A stretch of DNA of 64,000 bases from assembly GCA_016937855.1 (NCBI GenBank), contig JAFGVU010000182.1:43949-107948 (forward strand), written 5' to 3'. Position numbers and translations under genes: made by a program. Shown here piece by piece: positions 9,458 through 19,253 of the stretch; positions within the stretch are counted from its first letter, which is position 1; the number at the start of each line of letters is the position of its first letter. A model generated the notes under the pieces. It was given only the letters and a program-made list of their open reading frames with translations, was not told where the DNA came from and ran no database searches. The DNA is from Bacteroidales bacterium. GTDB lineage: Bacteria > Bacteroidota > Bacteroidia > Bacteroidales > ML635J-15.

Positions 9458-9474
9458 TTTAAAACTTTATAATT

Positions 9475-11148
9475 ATGAGCGACGAACCAAAAATTATCTT
9501 TTCGATGGTGAATGTGAGCAAAAAAGTTCCACCACAAAAACAAATTTTAAAAAACATTTACCTATCATTTTTTTATGGCGCAAAAATTGGTATAATCGGG
9601 TTAAACGGATCAGGAAAATCAACATTGTTAAAAATCATTGCAGGTATTGATAAATCAATCGAAGGTGATGTCGTATTTTCTCCTGGATATAGTGTTGGAT
9701 ATTTAGCACAGGAACCTGAATTAGATAATACTAAAACTGTTAAAGAAATCATCGAAGAAGGCGTTCAAGAGATTGTGAATCTTCTAAAAGAATATGAAGA
9801 AGTAAACGAAAAATTCGCCGAACCAATGTCGGATGATGAAATGAACAAACTCATCGAAAGACAAGGCGAACTTACAGAACTGATCGACCATCACGATGCC
9901 TGGTCACTTGATAATAAACTCGAACGAGCAATGGATGCTCTGCGCTGTCCTCCTGCATATGAAGTTGTCGAACACCTCTCTGGAGGAGAGAAAAGACGTG
10001 TTGCATTATGCAGATTGTTGTTAACTGAACCAGATGTTTTATTACTTGATGAACCAACAAACCACCTTGATGCAGAGTCTGTTCAATGGCTAGAACAACA
10101 TCTACAGCAGTATAAAGGTACGGTTATCGCTGTTACTCACGATAGATATTTTCTCGACAATGTGGCCGGCTGGATTCTTGAATTAGATAGGGGAGAGGGC
10201 ATACCATGGAAAGGTAACTACTCCTCGTGGTTAGAGCAAAAGACTAAACGACTCGCTGACGAAGAAAAACAAGAATCAAAAAGACGTAAAACTCTCGAAC
10301 GCGAACTTGAATGGGTTAGAATGTCACCAAAAGCAAGACACGCGAAATCAAAAGCAAGACTCTCGGCTTACGACAAAATGCTTAACGAAGATACCAAACA
10401 AAAAGAAGATAAACTCGAAATATATATCCCTAATGGTCCACGTCTCGGGGATAAAGTCATTGATGCCGACAAGATCACAAAAGCATTTGGCGAAAAATTA
10501 TTATTCGAAAATTTTACCTTTTCACTGCCTCCTGCGGGTATAGTTGGAATTATTGGACCTAACGGAGCCGGAAAAACAACTCTTTTCCGTTTAATGATGG
10601 GCCACGTAAAGTCCGATTCAGGACAATTCGAAATTGGTGAGACTGTGAAAATTGGATACGTTGATCAAACTCACGAAGAAATAGATCCGGAAAAATCAGT
10701 TTTTCAGGTAATTTCAGGAGGAAACGAACACTTACAAATCGGAGGTAAACTTATGAATGCAAGAGCATATACCGGTCGATTTAACTTTAGTGGAGCAGAT
10801 CAGGAAAAAAAATGTGGTGTTCTTTCAGGTGGTGAACGAAACAGACTACATCTTGCTATGACATTAAAATCAGAGTCAAATGTTTTATTGCTGGATGAAC
10901 CAACAAATGATATTGATGTAAATACTCTTAGAGCTCTCGAAGAAGGATTAGAGAACTTTGCCGGTTGCGCAGTTATTATAACACACGACAGATGGTTCCT
11001 CGATAGAGTAGCAACTCACATTATCGCTTTTGAAAGTGACTCAGAAGTAGTCTTCTTTGAAGGAGGATATTCTCAATATGAAGAAAATAAAAAGAAAAGA
11101 CTTGGTGATATCGAACCGAAAAGGATAAAGTACCGAAAGCTAGGATAA
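9475..11148 (+). CDS. ettA: Energy-dependent translational throttle protein (ABC-F)
   Basis: A soluble ABC-F ATPase that binds the ribosomal E site and regulates translation according to energy state. It has two ABC domains: Walker A GLNGSGKST and GPNGAGKTT, signatures LSGGEKRRVALCRLLL and LSGGERNRLHLAMTL, Walker B LLLDEPTNHLDAES and LLLDEPTNDIDVNT. The arm insertion in domain 1 and the basic linker around residues 245-330 are present. 557 residues is the normal length. No membrane segment is present, as expected for a non-transport ABC protein. A TAnnTTTG box lies just upstream. Confidence 0.94.
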   Translation: MSDEPKIIFSMVNVSKKVPPQKQILKNIYLSFFYGAKIGIIGLNGSGKSTLLKIIAGIDKSIEGDVVFSPGYSVGYLAQEPELDNTKTVKEIIEEGVQEIVNLLKEYEEVNEKFAEPMSDDEMNKLIERQGELTELIDHHDAWSLDNKLERAMDALRCPPAYEVVEHLSGGEKRRVALCRLLLTEPDVLLLDEPTNHLDAESVQWLEQHLQQYKGTVIAVTHDRYFLDNVAGWILELDRGEGIPWKGNYSSWLEQKTKRLADEEKQESKRRKTLERELEWVRMSPKARHAKSKARLSAYDKMLNEDTKQKEDKLEIYIPNGPRLGDKVIDADKITKAFGEKLLFENFTFSLPPAGIVGIIGPNGAGKTTLFRLMMGHVKSDSGQFEIGETVKIGYVDQTHEEIDPEKSVFQVISGGNEHLQIGGKLMNARAYTGRFNFSGADQEKKCGVLSGGERNRLHLAMTLKSESNVLLLDEPTNDIDVNTLRALEEGLENFAGCAVIITHDRWFLDRVATHIIAFESDSEVVFFEGGYSQYEENKKKRLGDIEPKRIKYRKLG

Positions 11149-11169
11149 ATAAAGTGCTAAAAAAAGAAT

Positions 11170-13158
11170 ATGTCAATAAAAACTCTAAATAGTGGTAAAA
11201 AAAGAACAATTAAAACTATTTATATAAAAAAAATTTTGTTCTCGATATGGTTACAAGTTATTCTCCTGACAATACATATCCCTAATTACTCCCAAATCAC
11301 AAAATCATATCAAGACAGTCTTTTAAACCAATTACTTTTTTCCAACGATAGCTTAAAATCAAAAATTTACACCGATTTAGCTTACCTCTATTTAGATTCT
11401 ACAGGCAATATAGCTATTAATTTTTCTCAAAACGCTCTCAAATTTGCAAAGAAGTTTGATAATCTAAATGACATCGCGTATTCCCATATTATGATTGGTT
11501 CTTCATTTTTAGCTAAAAGTAATTACAGCTTAGCTTTGGACGAATTTAAAAAAGCAATACCATACGCAGAGTCGCAGAAAAATTACTATCAACTACACAC
11601 GATATTTAATAATATTGGAATTATTTACAAAATAGGAGAAAAATATGATTTAGCTTTAGAGTATTATAGTAAGGCTTTATATAATGCTAGTTTATGCGAT
11701 GATTTACAAAGTGTTATACAAACATATAATAACATAGGAAATATTTATGTCACTCAAGAAGACTATGAAAATGGATTACTTTATTATAATTTATCATTAG
11801 AAACTAGTAAAAACTTGGATGATTACTGTAGCCATTTACCAATGATTTACAACAATATAGGATATGTCTATTTCTCTCAAAAATCCTTTTATGAGGCCGA
11901 AAAGTATTATATAGAAGCATATAGAGCATTTGATAGTTTAGATAATAAATACGGAATGGCAGTAATCCTGAACAATATTGCAGAAATAAAAATACTAAAA
12001 AAAGATTTTAAAGAGGCAGAAATTTTAATTTTCGAAGCTGATAGCTTACATTCACTGATGGATTATCAAGATTCGCGGAAAAACCTATACTATACAACAT
12101 ATCAACTTTATAAAAATTCAAATAAATACGATAAAGCTCTACTTTTCTTAGAAAAATATCACAACCTAAACGATAGTATTTATACCTCTGAATTATCAGA
12201 TAAACTTTCCGAACTTGAAACAATACATAGCGTTGATAAAATTAAACTACAAAATCAAGCCAAAGACATACAGATCCAAAAGCAAAAATTAACAAACCAG
12301 TTACTTTTTATTATTTTAAGCGTGTTAATAATATCTGCAATAATTCTCATCTATTTATTTAAACAAAAACTTAAATTAAATGCCCTTTTAATAAATACTA
12401 ACAATACTTTAGCTGCTAAAGATATTATAATTTCTGAAAATCTATCCTATTCCCGAAAACTACAAGAAAATTTCATGAATAGTTACAGAGAATTTTCTGA
12501 AATTGAACACTTCATATTTGACAAACCAAAATCAATTGTTGGTGGAGATTTCTATCTAATAAAAAATAAAACAAATAAAACATTTTTAGCATGTGCAGAT
12601 TCTACAGGACATGGTGTTTCTGGCGCATTATTATCTGTTTTAGGAATAGAGTATCTATCAAAATCTATTAGTACTTATTACACGACATCTGAAATACTTA
12701 ATAACTTAAATAATAGATTTTTAAACTATGTTACTAAGAGCAATGATTTAGGTTCAGAATCGCTTTGCATCAGTTTAATTTCTATCGAGGATAACACCAT
12801 TGAATTTTCTGGATCAAAACATAAAGTTTGGCATTATTGTAATAAAACCAAAATTCTTTACGAATTTAAAACCGACGCACATATAATCGGCAATAGTACA
12901 CCACACGAGTTTACAAAGCAAACAATTAAAACAACAAAAGGAGATATAATATTTCTATCTAGCGATGGTTATCCAGACCAATTTGGGGATAATGACAAAG
13001 GAAAATATAAATATTCTCGCTTTAGAAAATTGCTAGAAAAATGTTCGGGTTTAGAATTTTCTAAAATTCCAATGCACTTAGATCAGGAGCTTAATTCATG
13101 GTGTGGACAAACTGAACAAACAGATGATATATTAGTTATTGGAATAAAAATTTCTTAA
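11170..13158 (+). CDS. TPR-transmembrane-SpoIIE (PP2C-type) serine phosphatase
   Basis: A membrane signalling protein: signal sequence (about residues 20-42), six or more TPR units at roughly 60-340 (FNNIGIIYKIGEKYDLALEY, YNNIGNIYVTQEDYENGLLY), a coiled coil, one transmembrane helix at about 378-398, then a SpoIIE/RsbU phosphatase domain from 455 with VGGDFYL, ACADSTGHGVSGALLS and SSDGYPDQFG carrying the metal-binding aspartates. The TPR part would lie outside the membrane and the phosphatase inside. Family members dephosphorylate anti-anti-sigma-type proteins; no such partner gene is adjacent. It sits 21 bp after ettA. Confidence 0.9.
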   Translation: MSIKTLNSGKKRTIKTIYIKKILFSIWLQVILLTIHIPNYSQITKSYQDSLLNQLLFSNDSLKSKIYTDLAYLYLDSTGNIAINFSQNALKFAKKFDNLNDIAYSHIMIGSSFLAKSNYSLALDEFKKAIPYAESQKNYYQLHTIFNNIGIIYKIGEKYDLALEYYSKALYNASLCDDLQSVIQTYNNIGNIYVTQEDYENGLLYYNLSLETSKNLDDYCSHLPMIYNNIGYVYFSQKSFYEAEKYYIEAYRAFDSLDNKYGMAVILNNIAEIKILKKDFKEAEILIFEADSLHSLMDYQDSRKNLYYTTYQLYKNSNKYDKALLFLEKYHNLNDSIYTSELSDKLSELETIHSVDKIKLQNQAKDIQIQKQKLTNQLLFIILSVLIISAIILIYLFKQKLKLNALLINTNNTLAAKDIIISENLSYSRKLQENFMNSYREFSEIEHFIFDKPKSIVGGDFYLIKNKTNKTFLACADSTGHGVSGALLSVLGIEYLSKSISTYYTTSEILNNLNNRFLNYVTKSNDLGSESLCISLISIEDNTIEFSGSKHKVWHYCNKTKILYEFKTDAHIIGNSTPHEFTKQTIKTTKGDIIFLSSDGYPDQFGDNDKGKYKYSRFRKLLEKCSGLEFSKIPMHLDQELNSWCGQTEQTDDILVIGIKIS

Positions 13159-13163
13159 TTTTG
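13156..13163 (+). promoter_or_regulatory. -7 promoter box for mnmG
   Basis: TAATTTTG overlaps the stop codon of the upstream gene and ends 16 bp before the mnmG ATG. It matches TAnnTTTG, suggesting mnmG has its own promoter. Confidence 0.45.
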
Positions 13164-13179
13164 CAACAAACAATAAAAA

Positions 13180-15057
13180 ATGATTGATAATTACGATGTA
13201 ATAGTTGTTGGGGCTGGTCATGCCGGCTGCGAAGCAGCGGCGGCAGCAGCAAATCTTGGAAGTAAAACGCTTCTCATTACCATTGACATGAACAAAATTG
13301 CACAAATGTCGTGTAATCCTGCAATGGGAGGAGTTGCAAAGGGTCAGATTGTTAAAGAAATAGATGCTTTAGGTGGATATGCCGGAATAATTACAGATAA
13401 ATCCATGATACAATACCGAATGCTAAACATGTCTAAAGGTCCGGCAATGTGGAGTCCCAGAGCGCAATGCGATCGCATGGTATTTAGTTTAGAATGGAGA
13501 AATACTCTAGAATCCTTACAAAACTTAGACTTTTGGCAAGATTCGGTTGTTGATTTAATAATCGAAAAAAATAAAGTTACAGGAGTAATTACTGATTTAG
13601 GAGTAAAATTTTATGCTAAATCTGTAATTTTAACTGCCGGAACATTCTTAAACGGGCTTATGCATATAGGTCAAACAAAGATTGTTGGTGGTAGAATTTC
13701 CGAGCCATCAGTTTCTGGTCTAACAGAACGGCTTGCAAATCAAGGATTTACTTACGACAGAATGAAAACTGGCACACCTGTACGAATTGACGGGAGAACG
13801 ATAGACTTTTCAAAATTACAAAAGCAAGATGGAGACGATCATATAATGCCATTTTCTTATTTACATACTTACAACCAAACATTTCTAAAACAGCGCAGTT
13901 GTTACATTGCTTATACTGACCAAGAAGTACACAGCACTTTAAAAACCGGTTTAGAAGAATCTCCACTGTACGACGGAACAATTCAAAGTATTGGACCACG
14001 ATATTGTCCTAGTATAGAAACTAAACTTGTCACTTTTCCAGACAAGGATAAACATCAATTATTTTTAGAACCCGAAGGCGAAAACACAATTGAATATTAC
14101 TTAAATGGGTTTTCATCATCCCTGCCATGGCAAGTACAATTAGCATCACTTCGCAAAATTGAAGGTTTTGAAAATGCCAAAATATTTCGTCCCGGTTATG
14201 CAATTGAGTACGACTTTTTCCATCCTACACAGCTTAAAAATACACTTGAAACTAAATTGATTGAAAACTTATACTTTGCAGGTCAGGTCAATGGAACAAC
14301 AGGATACGAAGAAGCCGGAGCTCAGGGAATAATTGCAGGAATAAATGCTCATCTAAAAATCAAAGGAAAAGCAGAATTTACCCTTAATCGAGACCAAGCA
14401 TATATTGGCGTTCTAATTGACGATCTTGTAACAAAAGGTGTTGATGAACCTTATCGAATGTTTACCTCACGTGCAGAATTTAGAATTCTTCTCCGTCAAG
14501 ACAATGCAGATGTAAGACTAACTGAATTATCATATAACATCGGATTGGCAAGTAAAGAGCGTTTCGAGAGACTCACAACAAAGCTTAAAAATCGTGATGA
14601 TTTGATTGCACAATTTAAAAAATTAAGTGTAAAGCCTGAAGTCGTAAACTCAACTCTTGCAGATTTAGGAACATCTGAACTTAAACAAAGTGTAAAGCTT
14701 GAATCCATAATTTCTAGGCCACAAATAAAAGTAAACGACATTATTAATCTTCTTCCAAAATTAAAATCAAAAGTCGAGTCGTTTGGTGAAACAGGTCAAG
14801 AGATAATTGATGCTGCAGAAATTCTTTTAAAATACTCCGGCTATATAGACCGCGAAAGACTTATTGCTGATAAGCTAAAACGCCTTGAAAATATTATAAT
14901 TGAAAACAAAATAGATTACGCTTCACTCAAATCACTCTCAACCGAAGCCAGACAAAAATTATTGAAAATAAAACCTAAGACAATAGGACAAGCTTCAAGA
15001 ATTAGTGGCGTTTCTCCCTCAGATATCAGTGTATTACTGGTTTTCCTGGGCAGATAA
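13180..15057 (+). CDS. mnmG: tRNA uridine-5-carboxymethylaminomethyl synthesis enzyme MnmG (GidA)
   Basis: A FAD-dependent enzyme that with MnmE installs carboxymethylaminomethyl at U34 of several tRNAs. The FAD-binding motif [12 protein letters not shown] starts at residue 9. The family signatures [20 protein letters not shown] and [12 protein letters not shown] (GidA signature) are both present, and the C-terminal helical domain ends with [17 protein letters not shown]. Length 625 is standard. In many bacteria this gene lies near the replication origin; here a parS site begins 5 bp after its stop. Confidence 0.97.
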   Translation: MIDNYDVIVVGAGHAGCEAAAAAANLGSKTLLITIDMNKIAQMSCNPAMGGVAKGQIVKEIDALGGYAGIITDKSMIQYRMLNMSKGPAMWSPRAQCDRMVFSLEWRNTLESLQNLDFWQDSVVDLIIEKNKVTGVITDLGVKFYAKSVILTAGTFLNGLMHIGQTKIVGGRISEPSVSGLTERLANQGFTYDRMKTGTPVRIDGRTIDFSKLQKQDGDDHIMPFSYLHTYNQTFLKQRSCYIAYTDQEVHSTLKTGLEESPLYDGTIQSIGPRYCPSIETKLVTFPDKDKHQLFLEPEGENTIEYYLNGFSSSLPWQVQLASLRKIEGFENAKIFRPGYAIEYDFFHPTQLKNTLETKLIENLYFAGQVNGTTGYEEAGAQGIIAGINAHLKIKGKAEFTLNRDQAYIGVLIDDLVTKGVDEPYRMFTSRAEFRILLRQDNADVRLTELSYNIGLASKERFERLTTKLKNRDDLIAQFKKLSVKPEVVNSTLADLGTSELKQSVKLESIISRPQIKVNDIINLLPKLKSKVESFGETGQEIIDAAEILLKYSGYIDRERLIADKLKRLENIIIENKIDYASLKSLSTEARQKLLKIKPKTIGQASRISGVSPSDISVLLVFLGR

Positions 15058-15061
15058 ACTT

Positions 15062-15077
15062 TGTTCCACGTGGAACA
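15062..15077. promoter_or_regulatory. parS: parS centromere site (perfect match)
   Basis: The 16-bp palindrome TGTTCCACGTGGAACA matches the ParB-binding consensus TGTTNCACGTGNAACA at every defined position. It starts 5 bp after the mnmG stop in a 154-bp intergenic stretch. parS sites load the ParB/ParA segregation system and usually lie near the origin. Confidence 0.88.
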
Positions 15078-15211
15078 AATTAAAAATAAGTGATGGTTTA
15101 GCTAATAAACTAATCTCCACAACAAGTATTATTTAACTAATTTGACTAATTAGCATATTCAAATTTAAAAGAATTTACTATCTTCGTAATAATAATTAAA
15201 ACTTCTAGAGA

Positions 15212-16837
15212 ATGAAAATACAAGGTAATATTGTTGATGTATTTGCTCGCAAAATTTTTAAAGGCGAAATAACTATTGAGAATGAAAAAATAATTTCTAT
15301 CGAAGAAAAAGAAGTTAACAGCGACCTTTATATTTTACCTGGCTTAATCGATGCACATGTGCATATCGAAAGTTCAATGCTTATTCCAAGCGAATTTGCA
15401 AAACTTGCAGTAAGCAACGGTACTGTTGGAGTAGTAACAGATCCTCACGAAATTGCAAATGTAATGGGTATAGAAGGTGTGAAATTTATGATTGAAAATT
15501 CAAAGACTACACCTCTTAAAACTTACTATTGTGCTCCATCCTGTGTACCGGCAACAACTTTCGAAACATCAGGTGCTATCTTAAGTTCATCAGAAATAGA
15601 AACTCTCTTTAAAGAATATAGCTTAAAAGTTCTTGGTGAAATGATGAATTACCCCGGAGTAATATTTAATGATCCGGAAGTGCATGCTAAGCTAAAAATC
15701 GCAAAAAAATATAACGCAAATATCGACGGACACATTCCAGGCATAAAAGGCAAAGATTTAAAAAAATATATCGACGCAGGAATTTCGACTGACCACGAAT
15801 GCTTTAACATAGAAGAAGCTATTGAAAAAATCAATCTCGGAATGAAAGTTTTAATAAGAGAAGGGTCAGCAGCACGAAATTTTGATGCATTACACCCTTT
15901 AATTTCCAAATTCAATAATATGGTAATGCTGTGCACAGACGACTCACACCCTGACGACCTTATTAAATATGGGCATATAAACAAAATATTGAAATTAGGA
16001 ATTAAGAACAAAATAGACATATTTGACTTACTTCAGGCAACTTGTATTAATCCGGTAGAACATTACAATTTAGAAATTGGTCTATTAAGAGAAAACGATT
16101 TTGCAGATTTTATTGTCGTTGACAATTTATCAGACTTCAATATTTTAGAAACTTATATTAATGGTGCACCGGTATATTCTCAGGGTCGAGTAATATTTAG
16201 CACAAAAAAAATAAATCCAATAAATAATTTTAAGGCTTCAAAAATATCTACAGATCAAATTCAAGTTGAAGACAAAAACACACCCATCAAGATTATCGAA
16301 GTAATCGACAAAGAATTGATTACCAGATCTTTCTCAACAAACTTAAAATCTGAAAATGGATTTCTAAAAACTGACATAAAAGGTGATATCCTTAAAATTG
16401 TAGTATATAATCGGTACAATCTAAACTCTACTCCTCAAATAGGATTTATAAATGGTTTTGGTTTGACAAAAGGAGCACTCGCAACATCTATTGCACACGA
16501 TAGCCATAATATAATTGCAGTTGGCTCTTCTGACGAAGAAATTTGCAATGCCATTAACGAAATTGTAGAAAACAAAGGAGGGCTTACATACGTCCATAAC
16601 ACCGACTACTACACGCTTCCATTAGAATTTGCCGGTCTTATGACTCAATCAAATCCACATGAAGTTGCTGATAATTACAATAGAATTAATGATGTAATCA
16701 AGGCGAATGGTTGCAAATTAACGGCGCCTTTTATGACACTTTCGTTTATGGCTCTACTAGTAATTCCAGAACTTAAAATTGGTGATAAAGGACTATTTGA
16801 TGTAACAAAATTTGAATTTACATCATTATACAACTAA
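15212..16837 (+). CDS. ade: Adenine deaminase
   Basis: Amidohydrolase that converts adenine to hypoxanthine and ammonia for purine salvage. Metal-binding motifs are DAHVHIESSM near residue 47, VTDPHEIANVMG, GHIPGIKG and CTDDSHPDDL. The C-terminal adenine deaminase domain carries AIAHDSHNI and ends after the family-typical GLMTQSNP region. 541 residues is within the usual range. A TATCTTCG sequence at 15179-15186, one base off the -7 consensus, is a possible promoter. A second parS-like site follows the stop codon. Confidence 0.95.
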   Translation: MKIQGNIVDVFARKIFKGEITIENEKIISIEEKEVNSDLYILPGLIDAHVHIESSMLIPSEFAKLAVSNGTVGVVTDPHEIANVMGIEGVKFMIENSKTTPLKTYYCAPSCVPATTFETSGAILSSSEIETLFKEYSLKVLGEMMNYPGVIFNDPEVHAKLKIAKKYNANIDGHIPGIKGKDLKKYIDAGISTDHECFNIEEAIEKINLGMKVLIREGSAARNFDALHPLISKFNNMVMLCTDDSHPDDLIKYGHINKILKLGIKNKIDIFDLLQATCINPVEHYNLEIGLLRENDFADFIVVDNLSDFNILETYINGAPVYSQGRVIFSTKKINPINNFKASKISTDQIQVEDKNTPIKIIEVIDKELITRSFSTNLKSENGFLKTDIKGDILKIVVYNRYNLNSTPQIGFINGFGLTKGALATSIAHDSHNIIAVGSSDEEICNAINEIVENKGGLTYVHNTDYYTLPLEFAGLMTQSNPHEVADNYNRINDVIKANGCKLTAPFMTLSFMALLVIPELKIGDKGLFDVTKFEFTSLYN

Positions 16838-16845
16838 AGCAAAAT

Positions 16846-16861
16846 TGTTCCACATGGAACA
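16846..16861. promoter_or_regulatory. parS: parS-like site, one base from consensus
   Basis: TGTTCCACATGGAACA differs from the perfect palindrome at 15062 only by A for G in the central CG step. It lies 9 bp after the adenine deaminase stop, 1.8 kb from the first site. Clusters of near-consensus parS sites are normal around origins. Confidence 0.75.
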
Positions 16862-16903
16862 TCTCTTAAATTACTGATTTACAACACTTTAAAGATTAAA
16901 AAA

Positions 16904-17356
16904 ATGATAGCCTTATTGCAAAGAGTAAATCACGCTAGTGTTAATATTGATAACCAACTTTATTCTAAAATAGACAACGGAATTTTAGTACTACTAGGAA
17001 TATCCGAAAATGATAACATAGAAGACATTGAGTGGTTAGCAAATAAAATTGTTAATCTCAGAATTTTTGACGATGAAAATGGCGTGATGAATAAATCTTG
17101 TATCGAAAAAAACCATAACTTGCTGGTTATCAGTCAGTTTACGCTTCATGCCAGAACAACAAAAGGCAATAGACCATCATATATTGATGCCGCTAAACCT
17201 GAAATTGCCGAACCGCTATATAATCAATTTGTTGATTATCTTAAAGAAAACACAAACCAAAAAATACAAACCGGTGTTTTTGGTGCGAATATGCAGGTAG
17301 ATTTATGTAACGATGGACCTGTAACAATAATTATCGATAGTAAAAATAGGAAATAG
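16904..17356 (+). CDS. dtd: D-aminoacyl-tRNA deacylase
   Basis: Releases D-amino acids (and glycine mischarged on tRNA-Ala) from tRNA. Both active-site signatures are visible: SQFTLHARTTKGNRPSY near residue 78 and a C-terminal DGPVT carrying the Gly-cisPro motif of the substrate filter (normally NxGPxT). 150 residues is the standard length of a homodimer subunit. It begins 43 bp after the second parS-like site; its stop codon abuts a perfect inverted repeat that could end the transcript. Confidence 0.96.
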   Translation: MIALLQRVNHASVNIDNQLYSKIDNGILVLLGISENDNIEDIEWLANKIVNLRIFDDENGVMNKSCIEKNHNLLVISQFTLHARTTKGNRPSYIDAAKPEIAEPLYNQFVDYLKENTNQKIQTGVFGANMQVDLCNDGPVTIIIDSKNRK

Positions 17357-17470
17357 AAGTACCCTTCGGCTCCGCTCAGGGTACTTGATACTGACACGAT
17401 AAACAAATTCATTTGGCTCCATTTCGACGAAGCTCAATGCAACGCGCTTAGGGTACTTTGATTCTGCCAT
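17357..17470. repeat. Palindromic interspersed repeats after dtd
   Basis: AAGTACCCT (17357-17365) and AGGGTACTT (17378-17386) form a perfect 9-bp inverted repeat directly after the dtd stop. The sequence between is CTTCGGCTCCGCTC-like. A diverged second copy follows around 17415-17460 (CGACGAAGCTCAATGC, then TTAGGGTACTTT). These are GC-richer than the surroundings and look like REP-type palindromes. The first copy may also act as a terminator. Confidence 0.7.
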
Positions 17471-17519
17471 GGTAAATTATTACTGTATAAGTAACACCCA
17501 TTTCAATGTATACCGCGTA

Positions 17520-17555
17520 GGTGGCTGAGTGGAGCCGAAGCCCCGAAGCACCACA
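17520..17555. repeat. Diverged copy of the GGTGGCTGAG...CGAAG...CACC palindrome family
   Basis: GGTGGCTGAGTGGAGCCGAA begins here and ends with a diverged CGAAGCACC. It resembles the outer arms of the repeats at 22470-22574 and 34221-34276. It sits 26 bp before the start of the next gene. Confidence 0.55.
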
Positions 17556-17580
17556 TTCATTTTTTTTATATATTTGCATT

Positions 17581-17976
17581 ATGAAACTAAAACTTACAAT
17601 TTTCCTTTCTATTATTATTCTAATTGCATTGCAATCATGTACAACAAACTCCCTAAAATCAGGGATTAGCGGAACATTGCAATATGGAGAAGGTAGCTGC
17701 GCATTCGATCCTAGCTTTAGAACATATACACCATATTCCGGGTATGTATATTTTGTAAATTCTTCCATTAAAGATACAACTTCTTTACCGATACAAGACA
17801 TCTTGAATATTTCGGATAGTACTCCATGTACTGCCGGAAAATTCACAGTTAAACTGGAAGTTGGTACATACTATTTGTGTTTAAGAGAGTATCCCGTTTT
17901 ACTACAAGATAATTTATTTATCGTTCATCCTAATCAGACAACTGAACAAAATTTCTGGATTTTTAAATGTATATAA
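17581..17976 (+). CDS. Small lipoprotein, function unknown
   Basis: 131 residues starting at an ATG just after the repeat cluster. The N-terminus is a lipoprotein signal (LTIFLSIIILIALQSC) with Cys19 as the likely lipidated residue. The mature part is beta-rich, with YSGYVYFVNSS and KFTVKLEVGTYYLCLREYPV, which suggests a small Ig-like or transthyretin-like fold. No family was recognised. An upstream in-frame extension to 17521 would run through the repeat and was rejected. It precedes the MazG-like gene by 7 bp. Confidence 0.7.
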   Translation: MKLKLTIFLSIIILIALQSCTTNSLKSGISGTLQYGEGSCAFDPSFRTYTPYSGYVYFVNSSIKDTTSLPIQDILNISDSTPCTAGKFTVKLEVGTYYLCLREYPVLLQDNLFIVHPNQTTEQNFWIFKCI

Positions 17977-17983
17977 TTTTAAT

Positions 17984-18310
17984 ATGATGACAATAGAAGA
18001 TGCCCAAAATCGCGTTGACCAATGGATAAAAGAGTATGGCGTAAGATATTTTGATATAAAAACAAATATGATTGTTCTTACCGAAGAAGTTGGAGAGATG
18101 GCACGTGTAATAGCACGAAAATACGGAGAACAATCAGCTAAAAAAGATGAAATACTCGACCTGGAGGACGAAATAGCAGATGTACTTTGGGTACTAATCT
18201 GCATAGCAAATCAATCAAACATCGACCTTACAAAAGCACTCGAAAAAACTATAAATAAAAAAACAATTCGAGATTCGCAGCGCCATAAAAATAATAGCAA
18301 AATTCTTTAA
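17984..18310 (+). CDS. MazG-like nucleotide pyrophosphohydrolase
   Basis: A small all-alpha NTP-PPase of the MazG/dUTPase superfamily, 108 residues. The metal-binding pattern is EEVGEMARVIAR (EExxE) followed by EDEIADVLWVLICIAN (ExxD), as required for Mg2+ coordination. Such proteins hydrolyse non-canonical or excess NTPs to NMP and pyrophosphate. The start has two consecutive ATG codons. It follows the lipoprotein by 7 bp and its stop lies about 26 bp before the deoC promoter box. Confidence 0.92.
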   Translation: MMTIEDAQNRVDQWIKEYGVRYFDIKTNMIVLTEEVGEMARVIARKYGEQSAKKDEILDLEDEIADVLWVLICIANQSNIDLTKALEKTINKKTIRDSQRHKNNSKIL

Positions 18311-18336
18311 TATATAATTATTTAAACCATTTTCGT

Positions 18337-18344
18337 TATCTTTG
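18337..18344 (+). promoter_or_regulatory. -7 promoter box for deoC
   Basis: TATCTTTG matches TAnnTTTG and lies 25 bp before the ATG at 18369. It decides the start, because an upstream in-frame TTG at 18342 would overlap the promoter box itself. Confidence 0.55.
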
Positions 18345-18368
18345 CTTCACAACAAAAACAAAAAAGAC

Positions 18369-19247
18369 ATGACAGAATTCGATTACACAAAAGCACCATC
18401 AAAAGACTTTATAGATGCACAAATATCACAACTAAAACAAGAAACTAAAAGTTTAGTACATAAAGAGGTATTACTTAAAATATTTAATTGCATCGACCTT
18501 ACAAGTTTAAATACATCCGATACAACAGAAAAAATAAAATCGATGACTCAAAAAGTTAGCGACTTTTCAACAAATTTCCCAAAATACAATAATGTTGCTG
18601 CAATTTGTGTTTATCCGTCATTGGTTCCAACCGTTAAAGAAAATTTAACCGATAAAAGCATTAGTATTGCAGCTGTTGGAGCATGTTTTCCTTCATCACA
18701 AACATTTATTGCTGTAAAAGCAGCCGAATGCGAACTTACAATTCATAAAGGTGCGGATGAAATAGATATAGTTATTTCTGTCGGTTCATTTCTCGAAAAA
18801 GACTACAAAAAAGTTGCCGGGGAAATTCAAATTATTAAAGAAACTATTGGTAATGCACATTTAAAAGTTATTCTTGAAACTGGTGAACTTTTAAATACAG
18901 ACAACATTCACCTTGCAAGCATTTTAGCTATGGAATCGGGTGCAGATTTTATTAAAACATCAACAGGAAAATCACCTGTATCGGCTACGCCCGAATCTGT
19001 ATTTACAATGTGTTCTGCTATTAAAGACTATTATGTAAAAACCGGCCGTAAAATTGGTATTAAACCCTCTGGAGGAATGTCAACATCCGAGGATGCTATA
19101 ATCTATTACCAAATTGTAAAAAAAGTACTCGGTAACGAATGGCTTAACAATAAACTATTCCGATTGGGAGCATCACGTCTTGCAAATAGTATCTTAACAG
19201 ATTTAAATAAATTAGAAGGAATAAATAAGGAAATAAATTACTTCTAA
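18369..19247 (+). CDS. deoC: Deoxyribose-phosphate aldolase
   Basis: Cleaves 2-deoxyribose-5-phosphate to glyceraldehyde-3-phosphate and acetaldehyde in deoxynucleoside breakdown. Family landmarks: CIDLTSL near the N-terminus, a central VAAICVYPSLV and EIDIVISVGSFLEKD, then DFIKTSTGKSP with the Schiff-base lysine, and GIKPSGGMST. About 292 residues, the longer form found in Bacteroidota and eukaryotes. The ATG at 18369 is preferred over an upstream TTG because a promoter box overlaps the latter. Confidence 0.95.
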   Translation: MTEFDYTKAPSKDFIDAQISQLKQETKSLVHKEVLLKIFNCIDLTSLNTSDTTEKIKSMTQKVSDFSTNFPKYNNVAAICVYPSLVPTVKENLTDKSISIAAVGACFPSSQTFIAVKAAECELTIHKGADEIDIVISVGSFLEKDYKKVAGEIQIIKETIGNAHLKVILETGELLNTDNIHLASILAMESGADFIKTSTGKSPVSATPESVFTMCSAIKDYYVKTGRKIGIKPSGGMSTSEDAIIYYQIVKKVLGNEWLNNKLFRLGASRLANSILTDLNKLEGINKEINYF

Positions 19248-19253
19248 AGCGGA

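Noticed and set aside
17520..17560. tRNA-Ser-like start (GGTGGCTGAGTGG)
   Set aside because: The D-arm-like string resembles tRNA-Ser but no anticodon arm, variable arm or acceptor pairing follows; the stretch matches the palindromic repeat family instead.
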